From Teichococcus aestuarii (GTDB taxonomy: Bacteria > Pseudomonadota > Alphaproteobacteria > Acetobacterales > Acetobacteraceae): a DNA stretch of 32,878 nucleotides. The notes under the pieces are model-generated. The model searched no databases. It saw only the letters and a list, made by a program, of their open reading frames with translations, and was not told where the DNA came from. Both the position numbers and the translations under genes were made by a program. The stretch lies in contig NZ_PDOA01000028.1 in the NCBI RefSeq assembly GCF_003116135.1, forward strand, positions 1 to 32,878. Reading direction: 5' to 3'. This document shows, piece by piece, positions 11,604 through 18,810 of the stretch (position 1 is its first letter; each line of letters starts with the position of its first letter).

Positions 11604-12965
11604 ATGCCGAAGCCCAAGGAGCTCACCCTCCAAATTCATGCGGGGGGGCGATGGAATGACGCCGCTCAGTTGACCCTCAACCATCCCGAGGCGGGATGGA
11701 GGGGGGCGAGCAAACTGGCCTATGACGATGCCTGGGTGTTTGAAGCGGACCCAGATTTCACGGACAGGGTGCACGGCTGGCAGGCCTTGAGTGTGCGGCT
11801 GCCACCCTCTCTGCGACTGTCTAGCTTCGAGAGCTGGCCACCGTTCCTGCTGGACCTCCTGCCGCAGGGCCATGCTCGCAAGGTGCTGGCCGAGGTCCTG
11901 GGTCTCCATCAGGATGCTGCTGCCTGTGACACCCCTCTCTTGCTGCGAGCGGCCGGCGATCCGATTGGCAACATCCGGATCAAGCAAGCCTGGGACGCCG
12001 AGCGGAAGCGGGTGAAAGCGGCCGAGGCCCACCCGGGGCTGACGCTCGAGGAGATCTTTGAGCGCGGCGACACCTTCAATGAGTTTGCGCGCGACTTTGC
12101 AGCCGTAGCGTCCGGCTCCAGCGGCGTTCAGGGGGCTTGGCCCAAGCTGCTGATGACCCGCAACGCAGCCGGTCATTGGCTCCCGGATCCGATGGTGCCG
12201 GACGACCAAGCCACTGACCATGCGATCATCAAGTGGATGGGTGACAAGGACGAAGTGACCAGGCTCATCCTGGCGGCCGAGGCACCCTACCTGGAGCTTG
12301 CGCGGATCTTTGGTCTTCGGTGTGCGCGGCCGCTCGAGCACCGTAATGGCACGCTGTTCATCCCGCGCTTTGATCGAGAGGTGGTCTCTGGCCGGGTGGT
12401 GCGTCTGGGTCAGGAGAGCATTGTCTCTGCCGCTGGTATCGCGGCCTTTGGTCATCAAGCCTCGCACGAGGAGTACCTGGCTGTCCTCAAGACCTGCTGC
12501 GATGACCCGGCTGCTGAGGTGACGGAGTACGTTTTGCGCGATGTGCTCAATCTGGCGCTAGGCAATCCGGACAATCACGGGCGGAACACAGCGCTTCAGA
12601 AGAGGGCGGATGGCACAGTTCGGCTAGCGCCACTCTACGACTTTTGTCCAATGCGCCTGGATCCGTCTGGTGTCGCCCGCTCCACGACCTGGAAATGCAT
12701 GAGGCCGTTCAATGGCGCTCGACGGGATCTGAATCCCGATTGGGAAGAGGTTTGCCGGGTCGCAGCCGACGGCGTGCCAGGCTTTGTTGCTGCAGATCTC
12801 ATGGAGGTGCTGGCCAGCAAGGCGGACTGCCTGCACCGGATGCCAGAGCGCGCGCGCAAAATAGGGATCCCTGACCGCGTGATTGCGGGTGCCATGGGCT
12901 TCTGTGGGCAGCATGCCGAGGCTCTCGAAGCCTTGGGCCGGAGGCGACATCATGCCACGCGTTAA
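11604..12965 (+). CDS. hipA: HipA-family serine/threonine kinase toxin
   Basis: HipA toxins phosphorylate aminoacyl-tRNA synthetases (GltX in E. coli) and cause dormancy and persistence. This 453-residue protein has the family layout: an N-terminal region to about 125, a glycine-rich loop (SGSSGVQGAWPKLL, 170-183), the ATP lysine in AIIKWMG (Lys210), FIPRFDRE near 252-259, the catalytic loop LGNPDNHGRN with Asp323 and Asn328, and the metal-binding YDF with Asp346. All key residues are present, so activity is expected. AAAGGG precedes the ATG. The stop overlaps the downstream HTH gene, so the pair is one operon. The target is not predictable from sequence. Confidence 0.88.
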   Translation: MPKPKELTLQIHAGGRWNDAAQLTLNHPEAGWRGASKLAYDDAWVFEADPDFTDRVHGWQALSVRLPPSLRLSSFESWPPFLLDLLPQGHARKVLAEVLGLHQDAAACDTPLLLRAAGDPIGNIRIKQAWDAERKRVKAAEAHPGLTLEEIFERGDTFNEFARDFAAVASGSSGVQGAWPKLLMTRNAAGHWLPDPMVPDDQATDHAIIKWMGDKDEVTRLILAAEAPYLELARIFGLRCARPLEHRNGTLFIPRFDREVVSGRVVRLGQESIVSAAGIAAFGHQASHEEYLAVLKTCCDDPAAEVTEYVLRDVLNLALGNPDNHGRNTALQKRADGTVRLAPLYDFCPMRLDPSGVARSTTWKCMRPFNGARRDLNPDWEEVCRVAADGVPGFVAADLMEVLASKADCLHRMPERARKIGIPDRVIAGAMGFCGQHAEALEALGRRRHHATR

Positions 12966-13269
12966 GCGACCCTCTCCTGAGGAGCGGATGGCTCTGCGCA
13001 TCCAGCTGAACGAGGACATCGCAGCAGGCGGGCTGGAGTGGAGCAAAGCCGTCAAACGGATGCGGCAGGCTCTGGGCATGACGCAGGCGCGCTTTGCGCA
13101 AACCTTCAAGCTGACGCGGCGGCTGGTCATCGAGCTAGAAGCAGGGACAGCCAATCCAACCGCAGAAACGCTAGCAAAAATTGGTAGGCCGTTCGGCTAC
13201 CAGGTTGGCTTTGTGCTGAAAAAAGCTGCTGGTAGCAGCAATCAGTACGAACGCTCAGCCAGCTTATGA
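12952..13269 (+). CDS. hipB: HipB-like HTH antitoxin
   Basis: A 105-residue XRE/Cro-type helix-turn-helix protein. The HTH spans about 42-90 (MRQALGMTQARFAQTFKLT, then RRLVIELEAGTANPTAETL), the arrangement seen in HipB. It should bind and silence the HipA kinase and repress the operon. The ATG lies inside the last codons of hipA, 14 bases before its stop, behind GGAGG (12941-12945), so translation is coupled. The basic N-terminal arm (MPRVKRPSPEERMALR) is unusual. In classical hipBA the antitoxin comes first; here it follows the toxin. The gene ends 26 bases before the IS at 13296. Confidence 0.8.
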   Translation: MPRVKRPSPEERMALRIQLNEDIAAGGLEWSKAVKRMRQALGMTQARFAQTFKLTRRLVIELEAGTANPTAETLAKIGRPFGYQVGFVLKKAAGSSNQYERSASL

Positions 13270-13295
13270 GGGGGCCAGGTAGTGCTGGAATCTTA

Positions 13296-14314
13296 GAGCC
13301 CGCTTTGCTCTGTTGAAACCTTTTGGCGATGAATGCGCTGGAAGGACATCGAAGTCTGGGCACGAGGTTCTCGATGCGCGGGATGACGAAATCGGCGGTG
13401 CGGTTGGCACACGAGGCCTTGGCTGTTGGCCGTCGGACCTTTCCAAGCTACGGCAGCCGGACCTCACGGCATGACTTCACCCAGCCTCAGCTTTTCGCGC
13501 TCCTGGTGTTGCGACAGTTCCTGCGCACCGACTACCGTGGTCTCGTGACCCTGGTGGCCGAGTGGCAGGAGTTGCGAAAGGCTTTGGGTCTCCGGAAGGT
13601 GCCGCACTACTCCACCCTGGCTTATGCAGCCCGCCGCCTCCTACCGGAGGCGGAAAAAGGGGGGCCTTCCATCATGCTCAGGTGGTCATCGTCGAGCGGG
13701 CCCGGTCTGCCAGGCTGATCGGCGCAGCACCAGTTGCCGCTGTGGACGCGACTGGGTTGGAAACGCGGCACATCAGCGAACATTTCGGCAAGCGGCGTGG
13801 CGGGAGAAAGGGCTCAGGCCATCGGCAGCGGGCTTGGCCCAAACTGACCGCAGTGCTGCATACCCATTCGCATCTGATCATTGGCGCGGTCACTGGCCTC
13901 GGTCCCAGTCAGGACTCCCCAGACTTCACGCCCGCCCTGCGCCAGGCCGCGGCCATCATAGCTTTGGACACGGTGCTGGCCGATGCAGGGTACGACGCCG
14001 AGCACAACCATCGCCTCTGCCAGGACGAACTCGGCATCAAACGCAGCATCATCGCCCTGAACCGCCGCAACACCGGGCGGCGCTGGCCGAAGACGACCCA
14101 TAGGCGAGCTCTCCGGCAACACTTTCCTCGTGCCCTTTATCACCAGCGGTGGCACATCGAGAGCGGGTTCAGTCAACATAAGCGCCGCCTCGGTTCAGCG
14201 CTGACCGCGCGCAGCCATCAGTCGCAGCGGCGCGAGCTCATCCTGCGCGTCCTTACCCACAACCTCATGATCCTCAGATCTCGGCAGAAGGTTTCAACAG
14301 AGCAAAGCGGGCTC
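13296..14314 (+). mobile_element. Complete insertion sequence with perfect 27-bp ends (IS5/IS4-like DDE)
   Basis: The ends are perfect 27-bp inverted repeats: GAGCCCGCTTTGCTCTGTTG followed by AAACCTT at 13296-13322, with the complement at 14288-14314. A 3-bp duplication TTA flanks it (13293-13295 and 14315-14317), which fits the TNA target preference of part of the IS5 family. Length is 1019 bp. A partial second copy lies at 32424-32644. The only stop codon of the transposase reading frame is outside the element, in flanking DNA. Confidence 0.92.
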
Positions 14315-14347
14315 TTAAAGGCGCCACTCGCCTGGTTGAATTGGTAG
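13374..14347 (+). pseudogene. DDE transposase of the 13.3-kb IS, in two frames
   Basis: The first part runs from ATG 13374 (MRGMTKSAVRLAHEALAVGR) through HDFTQPQLFALLVLRQF to LLPEAEKGG. The second continues in the -1 frame from about 13655 as FHHAQVVIVERARSARL and contains VAAVDATGLETRHIS (catalytic Asp), VLADAGYDAEHN (second Asp) and YHQRWHIESGFSQHKRRLG (catalytic Glu). The switch lies in an A5-G6 tract (about 13654-13664). It may be a decay mutation, or a programmed -1 frameshift as used by many IS elements; the tract does not match the classic X-XXY-YYZ signal exactly. The second frame runs past the IS end at 14314 and stops at 14347. Confidence 0.8.
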
Positions 14348-14397
14348 CTACTGGATAAGTGATCTCTCGAAAAAATTACCCCGCTCTCCTCTGATCT

Positions 14398-14419
14398 TTC
14401 TATGATTTCGATCATAGAA
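14398..14419. promoter_or_regulatory. Hairpin with TTCG loop upstream of the protease operon
   Basis: TTCTATGAT, then TTCG, then ATCATAGAA forms a perfect 9-bp stem with a stable tetraloop, 56 bases before the first gene of the lipoprotein/protease operon. The symmetric arms could be an operator. A run of T follows 8 bases later (TCAATTTTT), so it could also end transcription coming from the IS. Confidence 0.55.
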
Positions 14420-14475
14420 CATTCAATTTTTGCCGGCTACTTAAAAGTTACGCGTCCAGGGGAGGTGGAGGAAGC

Positions 14476-15414
14476 ATGCAAGATCTCTGGAGACGTATGC
14501 CTGCAACGCTAGGCATCCTGGCGGCCTTGAGCGGCTGCGCCCGCACCATGTTAGACGAGACACAGCCGGTTCTGCCGGTCGAGATGAAAACAGTCTATGA
14601 TCGCCCCGCCGGTTTGGTGCGGCTGCTCGACACATGCCCAGTGACAGGCGGCCAACCTGAGCCCACTGCGGGCTTGGTCGGAGGCGCGGCGGCTGCCCTG
14701 ATCCCGGTAGCTGTGGACGTCGGGGTCTCAGCAGTAAAAGACTATTTGTCGCGGCTACAAAGCGAGCGCACAGGGAACTGGAATGCTTCTGGCTCTGGGC
14801 GTTTGCAGCCAGGTAAGAAGTGTCTAGTGGTGCTGCGCGGCCGTATCGGTAGTGTGAGTTCGGATGGGAAAATTCCACCCTTGCCGAAGCAGGGCTCCTT
14901 ACCCAGCGAGCTCGGAAGGACGACGCACCTCACCGCCCCACCGGCTTTTTACTTAGAGGCAAGCCTGCACGTAAACGCGCTAGGGGACCGCTTGGAACTA
15001 CTTGTGGAGCCTCGCCTGTTGCACTTCGCCCGCACATCCGCTCAGCGTGGTCGCAACGAGGTCAAAGCGCTGGGCTTGGTACTGGTGCTGCGTGGAACGC
15101 CACTCCCGCCCCGCCCCACAGAGGCTACTGCGCGAGAGAACGCTGAGACAGTGTTTGCATTCAACCTAGGGCCGGTACGCCCAGGAACCGAGATTAAGCG
15201 CGTAAGCAGCGCGGATCCCTTTGCTGATCTACACCAAGCCGCTGTCATTCGCGCCCCGGAGGGAGCGGTGAACTTTGGGGCTTTTGTCACCGAGGCAGGC
15301 ACTCCTGACGAGGTGCTGCGCTTAATGAACGCCACTATGGCACGGCAAGGAGATGCGCTCACCAAAGCCCTCTCAGAGTCTATCCAGGCTGCCCTGAAGG
15401 ATTCCGGACAATGA
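14476..15414 (+). CDS. Lipoprotein of unknown function, first gene of the protease operon
   Basis: A 312-residue protein that I do not recognise. The N-terminus is a lipoprotein signal: basic start (MQDLWRRMPATL), a short hydrophobic core and the lipobox LSGC with Cys21, so the mature protein should be anchored in a membrane. A hydrophobic, glycine- and alanine-rich stretch at about 68-92 (GLVGGAAAALIPVAVDVG) may be a membrane helix or a packing segment. The remainder looks like a mixed alpha/beta periplasmic domain, with no cysteine motif after Cys21, Cys55 and Cys115. A strong GGGGAGGTGGAGG site lies 5-17 bases upstream. Its stop overlaps the next ATG (ATGA), so the three genes are co-translated. 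A role in holding or guiding the two proteases at the envelope is my inference. Confidence 0.75.
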   Translation: MQDLWRRMPATLGILAALSGCARTMLDETQPVLPVEMKTVYDRPAGLVRLLDTCPVTGGQPEPTAGLVGGAAAALIPVAVDVGVSAVKDYLSRLQSERTGNWNASGSGRLQPGKKCLVVLRGRIGSVSSDGKIPPLPKQGSLPSELGRTTHLTAPPAFYLEASLHVNALGDRLELLVEPRLLHFARTSAQRGRNEVKALGLVLVLRGTPLPPRPTEATARENAETVFAFNLGPVRPGTEIKRVSSADPFADLHQAAVIRAPEGAVNFGAFVTEAGTPDEVLRLMNATMARQGDALTKALSESIQAALKDSGQ

Positions 15415-16322
15415 ATTGGAATATTAGACGATATGACATGAGTCCAGCGTCTTTGATCCCGCCCGTACTGCTGGCCGTGGCGCTTGCTCTCCCTATCTCA
15501 GCGACGGCGGAGGACGAATCTTCACCTAAGATTCGCACACGCCCGACGGGCTCATTGGAGATGAAAGCCGTATCGGATCTGCCACAGGATGGCACTGGCC
15601 TAAAAGTTGGCAACGCCGAGGAGGTAGACCCGCGCAACTGGCCCGCTATCTTCCGCACCGAATTTGAGCTGGGTGCTGATAAGTGGTTTTGCACATCCAC
15701 ACTGGTGGGACCGCAGGCCTTGCTCACCGCGGCTCACTGCGTCGGCAACGACAACAAGGTAACACTGGTACGCAAACGCGCGGGTGGCGACGAAAAGTGG
15801 GTGGCGGACTGCACCATCCATCCTGCCTACCTGAACAATAAGGCTAGTGCGGACGTGGCAATGTGTCTGCCTAGAACTTCGGTGCGTGTGAACCACTACG
15901 AGAATCTGTCCTTAGATCCGTTACCTCGAGGGTCGACGGCACGCTTGATGGGCGAGGGTTGTACGGAGGATGGTAAGCCGGCAGATGGCAAGCTGCGGAT
16001 CGGAGACACTACGCTGCGCCGGCTGCCGGGGGAGGTTCGCTTGGCTGGCGACGCTGAGTACTGGGGGGAAACCCAAGCAGGGCGGGAAACAGGCCAAGGC
16101 TACCTGTGCAAAGGCGACAGTGGTGGGCCAACCATGCACGAGCGGGTAAGCGGCCAGCCCGTGATCCATGCCGTCAACTCCGCTGCTGTGCCCAACACCG
16201 GTACCTCCTACGTCACGGCGCTGTGGTCACCGCCTATCCAAGAGTTTCTAATGAAATGGGCACAGGAGAATCGCCAAGCGCTATGCGGAGTATCTGACAA
16301 TGCGACCGGCTGCCGCCGTTAG
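15411..16322 (+). CDS. Secreted trypsin-like (S1 family) serine protease
   Basis: A 303-residue chymotrypsin-fold protease. It has an N-terminal signal peptide (hydrophobic 13-33, likely cleavage after ATA-33). The triad is complete: His109 in LLTAAHC, Asp148 in ASADVAMC and Ser237 in CKGDSGGP. Eight or more cysteines (94, 110, 134, 152, 184, 233, 292, 301) suggest disulfides, including the usual one next to the active His. The segment 34-80 between signal and catalytic domain may be a propeptide; no clear Arg-Ile-Val-Gly activation site is visible. ATG 15411 overlaps the lipoprotein stop, and Met10 is an alternative start. Its end overlaps the next gene by 23 bases. It should act in the periplasm or outside the cell. 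Confidence 0.85.
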   Translation: MNWNIRRYDMSPASLIPPVLLAVALALPISATAEDESSPKIRTRPTGSLEMKAVSDLPQDGTGLKVGNAEEVDPRNWPAIFRTEFELGADKWFCTSTLVGPQALLTAAHCVGNDNKVTLVRKRAGGDEKWVADCTIHPAYLNNKASADVAMCLPRTSVRVNHYENLSLDPLPRGSTARLMGEGCTEDGKPADGKLRIGDTTLRRLPGEVRLAGDAEYWGETQAGRETGQGYLCKGDSGGPTMHERVSGQPVIHAVNSAAVPNTGTSYVTALWSPPIQEFLMKWAQENRQALCGVSDNATGCRR

Positions 16323-18051
16323 CTTGGTAGTGACCCTCCTACTTAGCGGCGAGGCCGCTGCACAAGGGATGGTCACGGCCACGGAGTCCTCCGGCGAAGC
16401 GCGCGACATAACGCGGATGAGCGCTGTACAGCCCAACGATCCGCGCCTTAATGGTGCGTCCTGCGCACAGGGAACAGACGCCGATGCCTCGTGGCCCTTC
16501 GACACGGGCGCTGCATGGGCAGCAGCGCAGGATGCTATCCATTACGTGCAGGCTAATGGTGGTACTTTGCGGGCAGTGGCCATCCGTGTTGGAGACAACG
16601 GCATCCGCGAAGACCATCGGGAAGAAATTCCCCTGAGCCTTCGCTTTCAAAATCGCCGGCAGACTTCCGCCGGACCCTTAATTGAACACGGCATTTCAAG
16701 CGATGGCACTGGCAACGTGGAGCCTCCGCCTCCGGACAGTGAGTGGTGGCACGGCGCCGAGGTAGCCCATCTTGCCTTGGGAGGACCCGCCTTCTGGCAA
16801 AAAGATCCACCGGAATTAGGCAAGCGGATCAAAGTTACGTTCGCTCGACTGTTCGACGCAGGCGGAGGTAGTACTGTGCGCTTTCGCGAGGGCGTGCTGG
16901 CCTCAAGCCTCGAGGCGTGGGAGCCACGCCCTGCTGTGCTAAATCTTAGTATTGGTTCCCCCGTTCCTTTCGTGGGCTTTGATGCTGCTTTGCGCCAAGC
17001 GGTTGGCTATCGACAAGTTTTAGTTGTAGCGGCCGGCAACGAAGCGCGGAGTCTCTCCGAATATGCTAGCTACCCTGCCTTATATGCCCGCGACCATCCG
17101 CCCCTGTTAGTTGTGGGCGCGCATGATCGGCGCGGCCTGTTGCTCGGCTTCTCCAACTATGGCCGTGAGCACGTCCATCTGCTGGCCCCCGGATGCGGCC
17201 TTTCGCCAAAAACGGGCAATACTGGGATGCCCAAGCTAACCGGCACTAGTTTCGCCGCGCCGTTGGTTTCCTTCACTGCCGCGATGTTACTCAGTCTTAC
17301 CGCACACTCGGAACGTCAGTCTGTGGAAGTGCGGGAACGGCTGCGGATCACGGCTCGTCGCCTCATGCCCGAGAACGAGACCGCTGTTGCATATGGGATC
17401 CTCGATGTTCCTGCGGCATTGCGCCTCTATGATGACGTGCTTCGCCTAATTGATGGAAGACTGCTCCATGGTAATTGGAAGCATGATGACGAAAGAGACA
17501 AGCGGACGCTCGAGACTCTATGTCGGGAGAAGAATGGCGACGGGCGGGACTGGAAGACCATTAGCCTAGACCGGGTAGCACGAGTGCGTGTGCATCAAGA
17601 GGAAAAACGTGTACGCCTTCGCCTCCTAATCCGCGAGCGCTCCACATCTCGCCTCCCGCTATGGGAGGACGAGTGCGAACCGGCGACAGAAGGACTCAGT
17701 TTCGTAGAAGCGCAAGGAAAGCCCGAAGTTCGGCCCTGGCGCGACATTGCAGACCTAATGCCAGCAAGAAATTTCTGGGATCGGCGCTCCGTTGGTCCTA
17801 CGCCCAATGTCGCGCTCGGGCCACCAGATTCTCTCCCTTATATCGTAATGGGGCGGCTTAGTCGTGAAGGCCCAATGATATTAGACCAAGTCGGCCGCGC
17901 CTTGGTTCGTAGTAGACTTGCGCCGGAGAACCCAACATCGGCACAGCAGCGTGCGGCTATCGAGGCTTTCCAGGCTATGCGGCGGGAGGCCATTACAGGG
18001 GAACTCACACGGGCGCAGCTCCTAGACCTCAATCGTATCCATATGCCTTAA
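16300..18051 (+). CDS. Secreted subtilisin-like (S8 family) serine protease with C-terminal extension
   Basis: A 583-residue protein with a signal peptide (MRPAAAVSLVVTLLLSGEAA, cleavage near AQG-23). The S8 triad can be assigned: Asp99 in RVGDNGI, His151 in WWHGAEVAHLALG, Ser317 in LTGTSFAAP, with oxyanion Asn247 in VAAGNEA. The context of Asp99 is divergent (GDNGI instead of DTGI). After the catalytic domain (to about 385) there is an extension of 200 residues with no family I know. Its N-terminal half has several charged stretches (LRLLIRERSTSRLPLWEDE). Translation is coupled, as the ATG lies 23 bases inside the preceding S1 protease gene. The S1 enzyme may activate this S8 enzyme, or the reverse; this is an inference from the pairing. 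Confidence 0.85.
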   Translation: MRPAAAVSLVVTLLLSGEAAAQGMVTATESSGEARDITRMSAVQPNDPRLNGASCAQGTDADASWPFDTGAAWAAAQDAIHYVQANGGTLRAVAIRVGDNGIREDHREEIPLSLRFQNRRQTSAGPLIEHGISSDGTGNVEPPPPDSEWWHGAEVAHLALGGPAFWQKDPPELGKRIKVTFARLFDAGGGSTVRFREGVLASSLEAWEPRPAVLNLSIGSPVPFVGFDAALRQAVGYRQVLVVAAGNEARSLSEYASYPALYARDHPPLLVVGAHDRRGLLLGFSNYGREHVHLLAPGCGLSPKTGNTGMPKLTGTSFAAPLVSFTAAMLLSLTAHSERQSVEVRERLRITARRLMPENETAVAYGILDVPAALRLYDDVLRLIDGRLLHGNWKHDDERDKRTLETLCREKNGDGRDWKTISLDRVARVRVHQEEKRVRLRLLIRERSTSRLPLWEDECEPATEGLSFVEAQGKPEVRPWRDIADLMPARNFWDRRSVGPTPNVALGPPDSLPYIVMGRLSREGPMILDQVGRALVRSRLAPENPTSAQQRAAIEAFQAMRREAITGELTRAQLLDLNRIHMP

Positions 18052-18185
18052 GCAGGACGCCTATTGGGCTGCTGGTCAGCCGCTTGCCGCAATTGACTGC
18101 TATGCGTTCATCTTCTTCATTCGGAAAGCAGACGTGGTCGACTGACGGTCCATTGCTTGAGATAGGAGGAAGCCTACCCATCCAT

Positions 18186-18475
18186 GGCTTGCCAGGCCAC
18201 GAGGGAACATTTCTGCTCTGCTCCTTCTGGCTCGTCGATGCGCTGCTGGTGCTGGACCGGAAGGACGAGGCGAAGCAGCGCTTCGACGCGCTCCTCGACC
18301 ATGCGAACGATCTGGGCCTCTACGCGGAGGAGATCGACGAGCAGGGGCGCTTTCTTGGTAACTTCCCGCAGGCCTTCAGCCACCTCGGCCTGATCCATAC
18401 GGCATTGCTGATGGACCTCTACGAAGCTGGGGGCGCTAAGGCACTCCAGGGAACTTACGCTGATCGCGCGCTGCG
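18186..18475 (+). pseudogene. GH15 (glucoamylase/trehalase-like) C-terminal remnant
   Basis: Within the frame 18084-18590 the part from about 18186 to 18475 matches the end of glycoside hydrolase family 15 proteins: EGTFLLCSFWLVDALLVL, the arginine/glutamate-rich helix, DLGLYAEEID and LGNFPQAFSHLGLIHTAL. The catalytic domain is missing and the sequence on both sides is not related to GH15, so this is a fragment. It does not belong to the protease operon that ends 130 bases upstream. Confidence 0.8.
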
Positions 18476-18695
18476 CCAAACTGAGAAGCGGCGTGTATCC
18501 CTCATTACCGTTTCTTATTCTGATGAGATCCTTCGCTGCCAATTTTCCTGTGGCGCCTCAGTCTTATTTATAGGACATTTCGTGATGTAGGTTAAATTCT
18601 TGATCAACTGGCGACCCGTAGCGATGACGCAGGCCGCCGTCTTTTCTCAGCCATGCGGTATCATGGTGCGCGCCCTCATCGTTGAAGCGCTCACC

Positions 18696-18798
18696 TGGAC
18701 ACCTCTAAAAACCCCCTGCGGCCGCCTCCATGCAGACTCCAAGATATTGATATTGCTTGAGCCCTAACGTGCTTTGGGGAGGTTTTTAGAGGTGTCCA
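18696..18798. repeat. MITE-like element with 18-bp perfect inverted repeats
   Basis: TGGACACCTCTAAAAACC at 18696-18713 is exactly repeated in inverted orientation at 18781-18798. The 67 bases between them contain no gene. The size (103 bp) and perfect ends fit a non-autonomous element mobilised by a transposase elsewhere. I could not define a clean target duplication (ACC on the left, CCT on the right). It sits between a GH15 remnant and the 3' end of the SGNH/WcbI gene, so it could also serve as a bidirectional terminator. Confidence 0.6.
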
Positions 18799-18810
18799 CC
18801 TGCATCGAAG

